Source: Siphonodentalium dalli
Taxonomy: Eukaryota; Mollusca; Scaphopoda; Gadilida; Siphonodentaliidae
Reading direction: 5' to 3'
DNA: 64,000 nt
Assembly (NCBI GenBank): GCA_032622095.1
Contig: CP136062.1
Coordinates: 201,713,959 to 201,777,958, forward strand
Shown: in pieces, positions 22,730 to 33,858 of the stretch
Numbering within the stretch: position 1 is the stretch's first letter
Layout of the letters: each line of letters begins with the position of its first letter
Notes under the pieces: generated by a model
What the model was told of the DNA's origin: nothing
What the model saw: the letters and a program-made list of their open reading frames with translations, nothing else
Database searches by the model: none
Position numbers and translations under genes: made by a program

Positions 22730-24530
22730 TTAATAATATACAAAGTCAGATTCCTCAGTACCAAAAATTTTATCGAATAATTCCTGTTTTATTAGATGAT
22801 TCCATGTAGCCAAAATACAGTTAGGTTCAATATATTTTACATAATTATTCCACAAAGTGATCCATGTGTAGAAAAAGCTGTTGTATCCAAATACTCTAGA
22901 TAAAGGGGTACTGTACAATAAGATAGGCGATTTTTTTTATTTACTCCCATTGAAATAACTTTCAAGTTAGATTGTGTTCGTGTTATATGAGTTTCGTATA
23001 AACCTAATTTAGCGAAGAAAATATTGATCTTGGAAACAAAAATATTACGATTTCAAACTACGCGCCATGTTTTTGACCTTCACCGGAGAAGACGCAGGTT
23101 GCAGGAAGGACCGGAAGTTCATTGCTCACAGGTTCGATTGATGCATTCAATCTCTTCCATCGAACAATCTCACTCCCTATAAAATACTTGACGCTTTATG
23201 ACTCTTGTTTCTTTCTCATTTTTTCCCGAATCGGTTATAACGGGCCTTCTTTTGCAGGTAACATGTTTTGTTTGCAACTCAATAATGTTCGCGAATGGCC
23301 GTCGATAAAAGACACGCAACATATGCGATTTCAAGAACGGTAACTCGTAATGGCATAATTCTCCATTTTATGACTCCAGCCATAAATGAATTTATATTAA
23401 ATAATTCAATTTTACTTTTACGATAGCCTGTTAACCGGAACGTTTTCAGTAGACATCGTCGACACAAATTAGTTATTTTATAATATAATATTCATATTAG
23501 ATCGCTATTGTCACTGGGAATTTATTGAAATTGGGGTACAGTACCCCTTTAACATGAGGCACAGATAATCTAAAAATTCCAGACCGGAGATTATATTTAC
23601 AATGAGTGTTCGAAAATTGGAATCCATCTCTTAGGTAGTTAGGAGCTTTCCCATCTGTGATATTTTTCATGATAGTCAGCTTTCTTTGGGAAACTCTGGA
23701 TTCAACTGGAAGCCATTTAATGGATTTAAACTCTTCATAACCCATATGTGAAAATCTGTCCAAGCTCAGAACAAACCGGATTAATTTGTTTTGAAAAAAT
23801 TGTAGTTTATTTTTTGTAGTTGTACTCAAAGAGCTATACCAAATAGAGGATGCATAATCAAGGTGGCATTGAATTAATGAGTTACCAAGTAGTTTCTTTG
23901 TGAAAGGGGTTAGAAAGTCCGCCTTTCTATATAAAAAATTGAGACGAGCAGTTACTTTATTTAGTACCTGTTTGGCCATTTGTTCCCCAGTGAGACTTTC
24001 ATCGAGACAGGCGCCCAGATATTTCACATCCTTAACGGACTGAATATTGATACCGTTGCAGCAGATTGCAAGTTCGGGACATTTATTAATTTTGCGTTTG
24101 GAGCCAAATAAGATGGATTATGTTTTGCCTAAATGAAGTGACAATTTGTTGTCAACTAGCCAGTGGCTTAGTGGTGTAAATTCGGTACTCAGCTGATCTG
24201 CTATCACTTTTGTATCATTTCCCGAAAATATCAAAGCTGAGTTGTCTGCGTACAGTAGTAACTTGCAATTTACGGCTGCAACGGCATCATTCACGTATAA
24301 TAAAAACAGAAGAGGTCCCAGTATGTACCCTTGAGGGACACCGCACGTGATATTCATAGCATGTGAATGTGTTCCACTTATGTCAGTAATTTGGGTCCTG
24401 TCTGACAGATATGATGAGAACCATGTTAAGGTGTTATTATCGCTGCCTAGAGCACTTAATTTATCCAAAAGGATAGTATGGTTCACAGTGTCAAATGCTT
24501 TCTGGAGGTAAATAAAGACCATTCCAGTAA
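22730..24530 (-). pseudogene. Non-LTR retrotransposon reverse-transcriptase remnant, split by a MITE
   Basis: Minus-strand frames give the second half of a LINE ORF2. From 24522 down there are motif A (KAFDTVNH), motif B (GVPQG then LGPLLFLLYVND) and motif C (LLLYADN). A single in-frame stop at about 24118 separates this from a continuous thumb/C-terminal part (KYLGACLD to RLSVPHV, ending near 23553). The M1 MITE at 22900-23552 then interrupts it. The reading resumes at 22899 with SRVFGYNSFFY and runs to a stop at 22730. The element is dead: the first catalytic Asp of motif A is Tyr, YADD reads YADN, and the 5' part with the endonuclease is missing. The motif pattern suggests a CR1/Jockey-type element. 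It would have supplied reverse transcription for target-primed insertion. Confidence 0.85.
22900..23552 (-). mobile_element. MITE family M1, copy 3 inserted in the LINE (653 bp)
   Basis: Ends AGGGGTACTGTAC and GTACAGTACCCCT, followed by TTAA on the right; the left flank reads ATAA, one base off. The right third matches the other M1 copies. The central part around the ACCTTCACCGGAGAAGACGC segment is different, so this is a subfamily. It interrupts a protein-coding frame that resumes on the other side, which proves mobility after the LINE inserted. Confidence 0.85.
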
Positions 24531-24655
24531 GCGATCATTCCACCAGGCAATGGTTGGAATGCCTTTACATTGGCAGATTCGTCACATTGCTAAAAAATAT
24601 CACTTAAACATTGTCTGTCATACTGCATGATTAACCCCCTCTCCTACAACCCACT
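24530..24655. other. Spacer with a short tandem duplication
   Basis: A unit of about 30 bases containing TTAACCCCCTCTCCTACAAC occurs twice in a row at about 24631-24680. Confidence 0.5.
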
Positions 24656-24740
24656 AGGATTAACCCCCTCTCCTACAACCCACTTTTGGATGATATAATT
24701 CCGCTGAAGAGCGTTTGTAGGGTTTGTGAGTTTGTAAGTA
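24656..24740. repeat. Fragment homologous to the 3' flank of the broken ORF
   Basis: CCCTCTCCTACAACCCACTT, then TGATG, then CGCTGAAGAGCGTT matches 16868-16920 beside the broken ORF at 16952. The flanking segment is therefore dispersed, which supports a mobile origin for that ORF family. Confidence 0.55.
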
Positions 24741-25215
24741 TATCACTATCTGCCCATGCACAGTATGTGTTTGCCTACAGTACTGTTCATGGCGTGGATG
24801 CCACCACGGCAAGAAGCAAAGCTCTCCCATTCCGAACCTGGACCGGCGATGAAGACCTACCTTGTTTTCTTTTATGAGTTGTAATTTACATTGCATGATT
24901 TCAATGCAGAAACAAGTCCGTAGCCAGCCACTAGCAAAGACAATTCGTCATATATTATGAGGGCATTGGACACGAGCTGTGAAGCGACGAGAGGGTGTGT
25001 CCCCTATCGCATTGAGGGGGTCCGGGGTTTCTCCCCCTGGGAAAATTTTGGGAAAATACGATGCAAACGGCGTACTTTAGATCCGCCCTGAAACAAAAAA
25101 GTTGAGCTTTGATTTTTCTCTCACAGGCCTGGATCTGAACGGTATCTATATAGCCTAGCTGTTCTAAATGAACCAATTGTCTTGTGCATGGGGGAGTAAC
25201 ATAATCCACTAGGCC
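24741..25215. other. Intergenic sequence, nothing recognised
   Basis: No supported gene. An 84-codon minus-strand frame at 24955-25209 has no domain features. Confidence 0.5.
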
Positions 25216-25305
25216 TGACCATGGATCGAACCAGTATCAGACAAGTTTGTGACCTGAACCTGAAAATTTCTAAATCCTAACATCTATAGTAGTCTATCTG
25301 CAGGG
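25216..25305 (+). repeat. Diverged direct repeat left of the second LINE
   Basis: GACCATGGATCG with the following 80 bases (to AATCCTAACATCTATAGTAG) aligns with 26686-26775 (GACCATGGATCGG to AATCCTAGTATCTATTGAGT) in the same orientation. The LINE remnant lies between the two. Confidence 0.55.
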
Positions 25306-25389
25306 AATATCACCTAGCTTCCCCGATTTGTTTTTCTTAAGTTATTTATAAGTTTTTAACTGACCATATTGGAGGGACCAGGACACGCT

Positions 25390-26415
25390 GGGCCGACGAG
25401 ATTTAATATTCCAGGACGAAACTATTTCCTTTAACGAATCGCATAAGCACCTTGGCCTTGAATTTCAATCAAATTTAAAATGGAACAAACAAATAGAATA
25501 CACAGCAAACAAAGCTGCGTCTAGACTACAGCTGTATCACAATTGAGGAAATTTAAAAACGATATCGACAGAAAGACACTCGAATTTTTTTACAATGCGT
25601 ATATCCTTCCTATTTTGGATTATGCTGACGTCGTATGGGATTCAGCAATCGATTACTTATTGGAAAAACTCGACCGAATAATAAAAACGCCGCTAGAATC
25701 GTAACCGGCCTAAATCGTTCATTATCACTTAACAATTTATGGCTTGAGGTAGGTTGGCGGACACTACACAGGCGTAGGCAACATCGCCTTTTGCAAGCAA
25801 TTTACAGAATTATCAATGAAGACGCCCCTTTGTATCTGACATATCTCCTACCGGCACGCTCCAGAGAACGATCGGATTATAACCTTAGATTTCCAAATAA
25901 ATTTTATTCCTATTTCGCTAATTAATACTGAGCATTTTAAACAGTCATTTCTCCCATCTGTTGTACTGGAATGGAACAAATTACCTGTGTATATAATCAA
26001 TGCAACCTCCATTTCCGATTTCAAAGCCAATTTAGGGATTATAGACCCAATAATAAAACCACCCTCTTATTTTTATACAGGAAAAAGGAAAATTAATACA
26101 ATACACTGTAAAATTCGGAATCAGTGTAGTGATCTCCGTTCGGATATGTTTGATAATCACATATCAGATTCGTCTATATGCCCCTGTAACATAGACATTG
26201 AAGACGCCGATCACTATTTTCATGTTTGCCCTTTATTTGTAGATCAGAGAATTGACTTTTACTGAAATTTAAGTATCAATGGCTTTCAATCATTAGAAGC
26301 AAATCATTTCTTATATGGGGTAAAAGGTATATCAAATCAAAAGAACATTACTCTTTTCCGCATTACTCAATCTTTTATAGCTAAAACAGAGCGTTTTGAA
26401 CAAACCCATGTATGA
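25390..26415 (+). pseudogene. Non-LTR retrotransposon ORF2 C-terminal remnant
   Basis: Joined across at least three frame breaks, the + strand reads as the end of a LINE ORF2. It starts in a post-RT segment (KHLGLEF, NKAASRLQLY) and continues through YILPILDYADVVWDS, IKNAARIVTGL, RRRQHRLLQAIYRI and WNKLP. It ends in a Cys/His cluster (CPCNID, then EDADHYFHVCP) typical of the C-terminal zinc-knuckle region of several LINE clades. Breaks are seen near 25540 (stop and shift), near 25670 and near 25910. The reverse-transcriptase core is missing. This is a different family from the element at 22730-24530. It is 5'-truncated, as LINE insertions usually are, and inactive. Confidence 0.8.
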
Positions 26416-26685
26416 TAACATGGTAAATTTCGCCATTCATCTTTCAACTCACTGAGTTCTAGGGTTTTCTTCATAACCGAGATGGGAATACAGATGGAAA
26501 CCCGACATCCGCAGCACACACACTCTACACTCTTCTTTATAAACAGTTTGCCATATCTGCTATGTATTTTTATGTATGTTCCATGATTGTATTAGGAGAT
26601 GGGCAAGTTTGTAAGTTTTGTAAATTGTGCCCTGATCCCTATGTATATTTTTTCTAAACACATTAAACTATGTTTAAAGTAAAGA

Positions 26686-26775
26686 CCATGGATCGGCCCT
26701 GTGTGAGAACATGTTGAAATCTGAACATACAAATTACAAAATCCTAGTATCTATTGAGTAGGCTCAATGTTTCCA
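26686..26775 (+). repeat. Diverged direct repeat right of the second LINE
   Basis: Pairs with 25216-25305 (see that entry). It is too diverged to be a fresh target-site duplication. Confidence 0.55.
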
Positions 26776-27226
26776 AATGTTAGAAACTTTAAACCTGACA
26801 CCCCCTTTAAGGTTGGAAAATTTCCAATTGATGGTCATTTCAGTAAAAAATTTGGACCAAAAGTAGGAAAATATGTAAATGATGGTCTAAAACAAAATAT
26901 TCCCCACCAATAGATTGTTGGAAAATCGATCTACGAAATGTTTCGTGTGACATTTCCAACTATAATTGTTATGTCGGGCATGATATTTCGAACAGTTTTG
27001 ACCAAGGTTGATGGACATAGCTTAATTGGCACTCTGTAGTATTTTCGTGTACCTGCCTCTGCCCCGGCTATGTGCTTTACACGACACCATTTCGCTGTAT
27101 GTATGGGTCTTTATATCCAGTGATTCCGGCAGGCTACTTTTAGTTGGTTACGCTAGCCACACATGCTTGCGTATGGTGCGTTGCGTTATTTTATATATCG
27201 CATGTGATTGTCGAACGGAAAATCAA
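26776..27226. other. Intergenic sequence, nothing recognised
   Basis: No gene or RNA supported. Confidence 0.5.
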
Positions 27227-27267
27227 ATAGAAATGCACTATGGCAAGCCAAACCGCTATTTAATATT

Positions 27268-27570
27268 AATTTTACTTAAGTAAAATAAAATGACACTTTA
27301 TTTCACTTAAGTGAAATCAAATGACGTTTTATTTTACTTAAGTAAAATAAAGTGTCTTTTTATTTTACTTAAGTGAAATAAAGCGTTATTTTACTTAAGT
27401 GAAATAAAGCGCCATCTACATGGTTTTATTTTACTTAAGTAAAATAAAATGACACTTTATTTTACTTAAGTAAATTAAAAATGGCACTTTATTTCACTTA
27501 AGTAAAATAAAGCGCCATCTACATGGTTTTATGTTACTTAAGTAAAATAAAATCACACTTTATTTTACTT
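27268..27570. repeat. Tandem array of the palindrome TTTTACTTAAGTAAAA
   Basis: About eight copies of a TTTCACTTAAGTGAAA or TTTTACTTAAGTAAAA palindrome lie 30-45 bases apart, joined by ATAAAATGACACTTTATT-like spacers. A longer spacer, AGCGCCATCTACATGG, occurs twice (27410 and 27511). Each palindrome carries a central CTTAAG, hence a TTAA site. Confidence 0.9.
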
Positions 27571-28072
27571 AAAGGTACGGTTGGCCTTGGCGGTGGATAT
27601 CCTGTGAAAATATTTCCACCCGTCAAAAACCGCCACAAACAGAAAGAACATCAAAATGTAGACAGACTTTGTCCGTATACAAATAAGACATATCGCATAA
27701 ACAGTATGTTAGTGTCATATGTTTGACTATTGTTATGTAAACAAGAGCATTAAAAGTTACTTTTCCGGTGTTTGTTTATATTATGATGGTAAACATAAAG
27801 AGCGTTCTTTGTTGGTTAATTCCTGATATGGAACTTATAAAGAGCGTTTATGCCATTTGTGAGTGGTTAGCCAGTAGCATTGTGCTGTCTTCTGCAACAA
27901 AATCAGGCTCTTGCTTAGGTAAAATATAGTAGGTCTTTGTGATAACATGCTGTTTACGCGGTGGTCATGGTTTATATGAACGAAACTGTATGCGTTTTAA
28001 TGTTTTTCTGTTTACGGTGTTTGGAACAAATATGAATAATTTCGACAATTATAAGGCCTCGTGTGCCTTTAA
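27569..28072 (+). mobile_element. TTAA-targeting MITE, family M2, copy 1 (504 bp)
   Basis: Ends TTAA AGGTACGGTTGGCC and GGCCTCGTGTGCCT TTAA. The left TTAA is the centre of a TTTTACTTAAG palindrome, and the sequence after the right TTAA (GTTAAATTAAT) continues that palindrome. The empty site can therefore be read off and the TTAA duplication is direct evidence of insertion. Two AAAGAGCGTT boxes lie at about 27797 and 27837. No coding capacity. Confidence 0.88.
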
Positions 28073-28117
28073 GTTAAATTAATATTAAATAGCGGGTTGG
28101 CTTGCCATAATGCACGG

Positions 28118-28602
28118 GCACCCACACATGCATGCGGTTCCGATGCGAAACTATTCTGACGCTCCGAATGCCTCCGATTTTTATCGGACCGAAAATACTC
28201 ATATTTTCCATCCGATAGAAATCGTCGCTCAGTTTGCGTTCGCATGTAAATCCATGGTGAAGTGACTGAAACCCCATGCAGTGATATATATGTGTGGTTT
28301 GAAGCGTTGTGCCTATATAATCCGATAGCCGCATGCATCAGCAGCATGTCAGTGAAAGCAGCTTTATACCGACATGTGTTGGTGGTCTATATATGTTGAA
28401 TTTGTGTGCACCAGTCTCTATTCAAGCTAAGCCTGTATGTAGTATATGACTATATCTATATACGTACGGTACATACGTCGTTTGTTCGAAGGAAGGTCCC
28501 GCTCAGCAAAATTTTGCCGTTTGGTCAACTGCTACACATGACACGTTCACCCGAACGGCGAACGGCAATTACCACCAGGCAGAAGGGCCGTTCGTTCGAA
28601 GT
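28118..28602. other. Intergenic sequence, nothing recognised
   Basis: No gene supported. The two minus-strand frames at 28069-28347 start in the inverted repeat end and overlap each other. Confidence 0.5.
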
Positions 28603-29928
28603 AGTAGAGTCGCTTATGTACTTTCGTGGGAATTTTTGAACAAATGTAGAGACTATGATATTATGATAGTGTATGACTTACTTTGTCGGAAAATTTTTGT
28701 TAGACTTCATGGGTCCGCGACTGGAGAGAATTATGACGTCACAAAGATGACGTCATTGTCAGTTCAGTTCAGATATAGGGTTGTCCTAAGAACTGTTGAA
28801 TTCTGCGTATATTTCTTAATTATTATACATTTGTTTTCAGTTAGGGCAATTCATCAATAGTTGTTCTCAAAGTACAGTACCCAAATTCACGGGAAAATAT
28901 TATTCCAGTCAAGGATGGCTGCCAAAATGGCACCAGAAAATCACCAATTTTGCGATTTTCAAGGATATCATGTAAATGACCTTCCGTTTGGTAGCGACTG
29001 CGAATTGTGACAATTCTGTGTTTAATTATTGCTTCAGCAATGTAATGCTGTCATTGTATTGTACAAAACATGTTCGATCTGTCAAAAAATCCACTTTAGA
29101 CAACCGAATTATAGCATCTTGTCAAATATCAATTCCGATATTGTAGCAACAGATTTAAAGAAATGAGCGGAAATCCGTGATGGGAAAGAAATATTCGTGC
29201 CACATACGGAATTATTATCACACTTCAACAGAACTGTTCAGGTTCATCCAAGATGGCTACCAAAATGGCAGTCAAAATACAAAAGTCAGTTTTCGTTAGA
29301 ACACCAAATATCGCCCTGTCATTCCATCATGGGGAATTAGGTTAATCGGCTAATTTTAAGTAAATGAGCATAGCTTTAATCTCTTATACAAATTGGCGAT
29401 ATATGTTTGGAGGGTGTTGAAGAGACAATCCAACTAACTATGTGAAATTAGAAAGTATCATAGACCGCCATCTTAGCAGCTTGAGTGACAAGTATTACCA
29501 TCCCAAAGTCTAGCCTTCTGTAAGACAGAGTACTAATTGAGAAATATTGGTGGTTACCATATCAAATGGCAACAGATGGTGCAGATAAGCATTGGTGTGT
29601 CATATAAGGTGGCAATACACAATAGTTTATTGTGATACCTATGAAGTGGGATTGTACTTATCAGCTATACCATGCAAGCAAGAAACAACACCTTGTTTAT
29701 CAACACAAACAATAGTAAAATTAATTATAAGGCTGTCACTTCGCCTACTTGTCTCACTGTTAGTTGCACTGAAACATTTAATTAAATTTGCATGGTAACA
29801 CCATTTGAACCACGTTTAGCTGAACTTAGCAGGTTTCAATCGTATTGATAACCACGGCAGATCAAAATAGAATAGACCCCCATATGTGGGTAATATATCC
29901 GTATAAGGGGTAGCGTCCCGAATCAAGC

Positions 29929-30430
29929 TTAAAGGTACGGTTGGCCTTGGCGGTGGGTATCCTGTGAAAATATCTCCACCCGTCAAAAACCGCCACAAAC
30001 AGAAAGAACATCAAAATGTAGACAGACTTTGTCCGTATACAAATAAGACATATCGCATAAACAGTATGTTATTGTCATATTTGTTACCATTGTTATGTAA
30101 ACAAAAGCATAGAAAGTAACTTTTCTGGTGTTTGTTTATATTATGATGGTAAACATAAAGAGCGTTCTTTGTTGGGGAATTCCTGATATGGCACTAATAA
30201 AGAGCGTTTATGCCATTTTTGTGTGATTAGCCAGTAGCATTGTGCTGTCTTCTGTAACACAATCAGGCTCTTGCTTATGTAAAATATAGTAGGTCTTTAT
30301 GATAACATGCTGTTTACGCGATAGTCATGGTATATATGAACGAAACTGTATGCATTTTAATGTTTTTCTGTTTACGGTGATTGGAACAAATATGAATATT
30401 TTCGACAACTAAGGCCTCACGTGCCTTTAA
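29929..30430 (+). mobile_element. MITE family M2, copy 2 (502 bp)
   Basis: More than 90% identical by eye to 27569-28072, with the same TTAA-bounded ends (AGGTACGGTTGGCC and GGCCTCACGTGCCT). High similarity implies recent activity. Confidence 0.88.
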
Positions 30431-32900
30431 AGTGATAAATTGTGAATAACAGGCTCTGAGATATGGATGATGGTATTCAACAAAGTAGCCCAATCAATTT
30501 CATAGCATATGTGGAGTTTTGAGAAATTTCTATATATAAGTTATTGACCTCCCCGGACATGTTCATTCAGTTAAAATGAACATTATCATACAGCAGGCTA
30601 GATCTCCGAAAACAGGCGAAGTGGTGTGTCTGGTTCTTGGCTTTCCTCTTGTTCGGTTCGGTTAATTGGTGGTGGCCACACAAGGTGATCGCCCAATATA
30701 CGAAAGGTGTCTTGGTATGAACATAGTAGGCTGGTATGGACCATTGATAGTATAAAGCAAACTAATAGCCCATATTGATTTCTATGATTTTGGCATGTCA
30801 ATAGTTAGTGAGGCAATGCATTCTTGGCAATGGTTATGATTGTGCAGCCGGTTTCACGTGATTCGTGATTATTTTGAAGTGTATCGAAATCAACAGGGAC
30901 TGCGCAACTGCTCTGCGTATCCAACCCTGCATCTTAGATGACGAAAGAATGTGAATGGTAAACGAGCCAAATATAGACAGGCGATACTTACTTTAATACT
31001 AATTCCCACGTTTTGATGAACCCGTTTCCCACACGGTGAAGAATCCATTGGTAGTGATGTATTCTGGTGTCATGTCATCAGTTTGTTTTATTATATCCAT
31101 TGTCCAATATACTCTGGAATCCAGGTTCTGAATACTGAATGAAATTATGTGGGAACGCAGTCCACTAACTTCTTACAACATAATGTGAAGTAATAGTTGA
31201 AGTTAATAACAGCTCGTGACGTGCCATGTTGATTCTGGTTAGAACGTTATCATGAACCAAAGGAAATGCGGAAATGGAGGAAGTTGAATTAGCACGTGTA
31301 ACTACGGAGGTGGCCACAGTTCACTATAATAATGGCATATTTCAGATCATATTATATAGGCCGATCCATATATATCCTAATCCCTCAAACTGAACTAATT
31401 CTATTCGACTAGGAGTTATCACATCAGTCTGGCTATATCCCATAAATTGTATATATCATGCTGCATTCATGCATCATGATAATCTTCCCCAACTATGTGG
31501 CATATATAGGTTAACACCAGCAGAACACGGTCATGGTGAAGCTACGAAGAGCTCTAAACATTTCCACGTGATAAGCAATCCAGTTTGATCAGATAGACCT
31601 TAGTTTATAAAATATTTATTTCTTGAATAATACAACAACAATAAGTATACATTTAATCGTAGATCGGATTCGACATCCACTTTGCAGGCTTATGTGAGTC
31701 ATTTCCGGGAATCATTTATATTCACATCACCTAACGAGAGTGCTATGGTCCAGATACACATTAGCGCTACGTGTATATGAGACAACCTAATTATATACAT
31801 AAGTGTAGTGATACATAAATATGCTAACATCGCTGTAATACAAGTAAATGTATTGCTTGAGTTCTAGTTCAAATTTGTCACGATCCCATCTTGGTTGTCA
31901 TATTATTGCACATGCGGAAATGAACTGGTGATAAGAAGCAGTTTAAGCATGAGGCAATCGTCATTTCTTCCTAAGCATTTGTGTTTGTTAGAATGGTAGA
32001 AGGGATTGTCCGATCATTTTGTGTCGATTTTCCATTCCATTCACCCATACAAGGATTAATTTTACGAAGACTTATGGATATTATGTCAGAAAACGTCCAT
32101 GTAACTTCGACAGACTATCCAACCTCGTTCATCTACCAAGCCTATACCGGCGGTATACATGTGCCATGGTGAAATGAAAAAGAATAAAGTATGGTTATAA
32201 TTTCTGGACGAGGTCCCGGGCGATCTCCTGGTTTATATTTTCAATTTCAGGCTTCAAAAGCCATTTACTGTTAGCTATATACAGTAATCTGATTGTGTCC
32301 GTCGCTTGACCTTTAAGTATACAAGTAGATATAGTCAATCTTTATCGATATGCAAGAACGTATGGCGATCACATGCACCATTTGAGCGTTGGTAGCTGCT
32401 GACAGCGCCTGAATTTGGCAAATTCACAATTCTCTCCACATACGGTACCATGTTGGTCTCTATGAAAATATTTATATAATATCAGAATCTTGTTTGGCAC
32501 AAGTCTATATACTTAACGTGCTTGAACATATATTTCGGTTTTATATAGTGAATGGTATGTTCTCGTCGAAAGTTCATGTATGATCATGATATGCATATAT
32601 TTCATTCTTACACGCTGGGATATATTGCGGAAATATATGTATTTTAATGTTAAATTTCGACATTTCCGCCACATTGGCGGCCTTCTCGGTTATAATAAGG
32701 TATTAATAACTCCGGATGATCTAAATCGGACTCCATTCATTAATACATCTATCACCGAGATATCGTTCTCCTGTGATGGACATGTTATTTGACGTATACT
32801 TTTGTTTGGCGAATTTTCACGATGCTTATTTGGACAATAATTGTCATATGAACTCGCATTTGGAGTCATTTTGGTATAACAACTAATAGGAATGTGTCAT
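30431..32900. other. Core of fold-back III, nothing recognised
   Basis: About 2.5 kb without supported genes. Short frames (for example 31981-32172) have no domain or splice context. Confidence 0.5.
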
Positions 32901-33764
32901 AACATGGTGATTATTTATTTGAAAGATGAAAATTAGTCTAATACATTCTCCTTCTACATGACAAAAACGTAATTGGGTGAAAGATGGTAAAATTTGCATA
33001 TTATCGTATTTTGGCCGCCATCTTGGAAGCCATCTTGGATTAAGTTGACAGTTTCTGGATCAAATTAGATGTAAATACGTTATCTAATGATCCTAGTCAT
33101 TTCCATCACAGATTAATTCTAAATTTCTATAAGGAAATAGTTAGAAAATAAAAAGGTATATTTTGGCGAAAATTCATACCACTTCCTTTAAATCATCGCA
33201 TTTGGAGAAGACAATCAAGATTATGATCCAAGAAATCAACTAAAATGATGCCTAAGTGGTTTCTTATCGAGATTGAAGAGAAGAATGTTCCCTAATCGTC
33301 ACCAGTTCGATACAATCGGAAATAATGTAGGCGAAATGTATGCCGTGGAAAACCATCAATATTCCCACTTCCGGTCGCCATTTTGGCGGCCATCTTTGAT
33401 CGAGATAAATATTTATTATATATAATTATAACATGGCGTCACGCCATACAATGTACAAAAGGATTGTCATATATTTTATATCACAATTATATTTTTTATC
33501 ATGAAATCCAACAATAGCGAACTTAAAAAAAATGAGCATGGTGGCCATCTTTGTGACGTCATCGGACCACCCAGTCGCGACCCCAGGGTTTCTAACAAAT
33601 TTTTTTCAGAAGTAGAGACCATATACTGGCCCATGAACATGGTCTCTATATTTGTTCATGAATTTCCCACGGGAGCCCAAAATCGGACATAAGCGACTCT
33701 ACTAAAGGGTACGAACCCCCTTGACTACGGGCTTGAGAAATTATTTTTAGCCACACAGAGCTAA

Positions 33765-33858
33765 CTCTTGCTGGTGGTAATATATCCCTCCCATTACCCC
33801 AGACTCACTTCCATAGCGTTGGAGTCTGTGTTTTAACCAGAACTGGGCGCTAATATGT
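33765..33858 (-). repeat. Dispersed repeat R2, copy 2
   Basis: Reverse complement of 21888-21985; shared blocks include CAGAACTGGGCGCTAAT and CCCCAGACTCAC. Confidence 0.65.

Larger units (their letters stand above)
27227..28117. repeat. Composite inverted-repeat element with palindromic satellite
   Basis: The outer inverted repeats of about 40-45 bp (27232-27275 and 28074-28117) share TATGGCAAGCCAAACCGC and TATTTAATATTAATTT. Inside are a palindromic tandem array (27268-27570) and an M2 MITE (27569-28072). Confidence 0.8.
28603..33703. mobile_element. Giant fold-back element III (5.1 kb)
   Basis: The outer 160 bases are clear inverted repeats. AGTAGAGTCGCTTATGT at 28603 answers ACATAAGCGACTCTACT ending 33703, and TGACGTCACAAAGATG near 28735 answers CATCTTTGTGACGTCA near 33550. 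Further in, AAGATGGCNNCCAAAATGGC boxes occur at matching distances: 28912 and 29244 on the left, 33403 and 33045 on the right, 332 and 358 bases apart. Sequence between them is diverged. The M2 MITE at 29929-30430 lies in the interior. No coding region is recognised in the core. Confidence 0.65.

Noticed and set aside
23120-23150. GGTTCGATT resembling a tRNA B box
   Set aside because: No A box at the right distance and no acceptor stem; it lies inside an M1 MITE.
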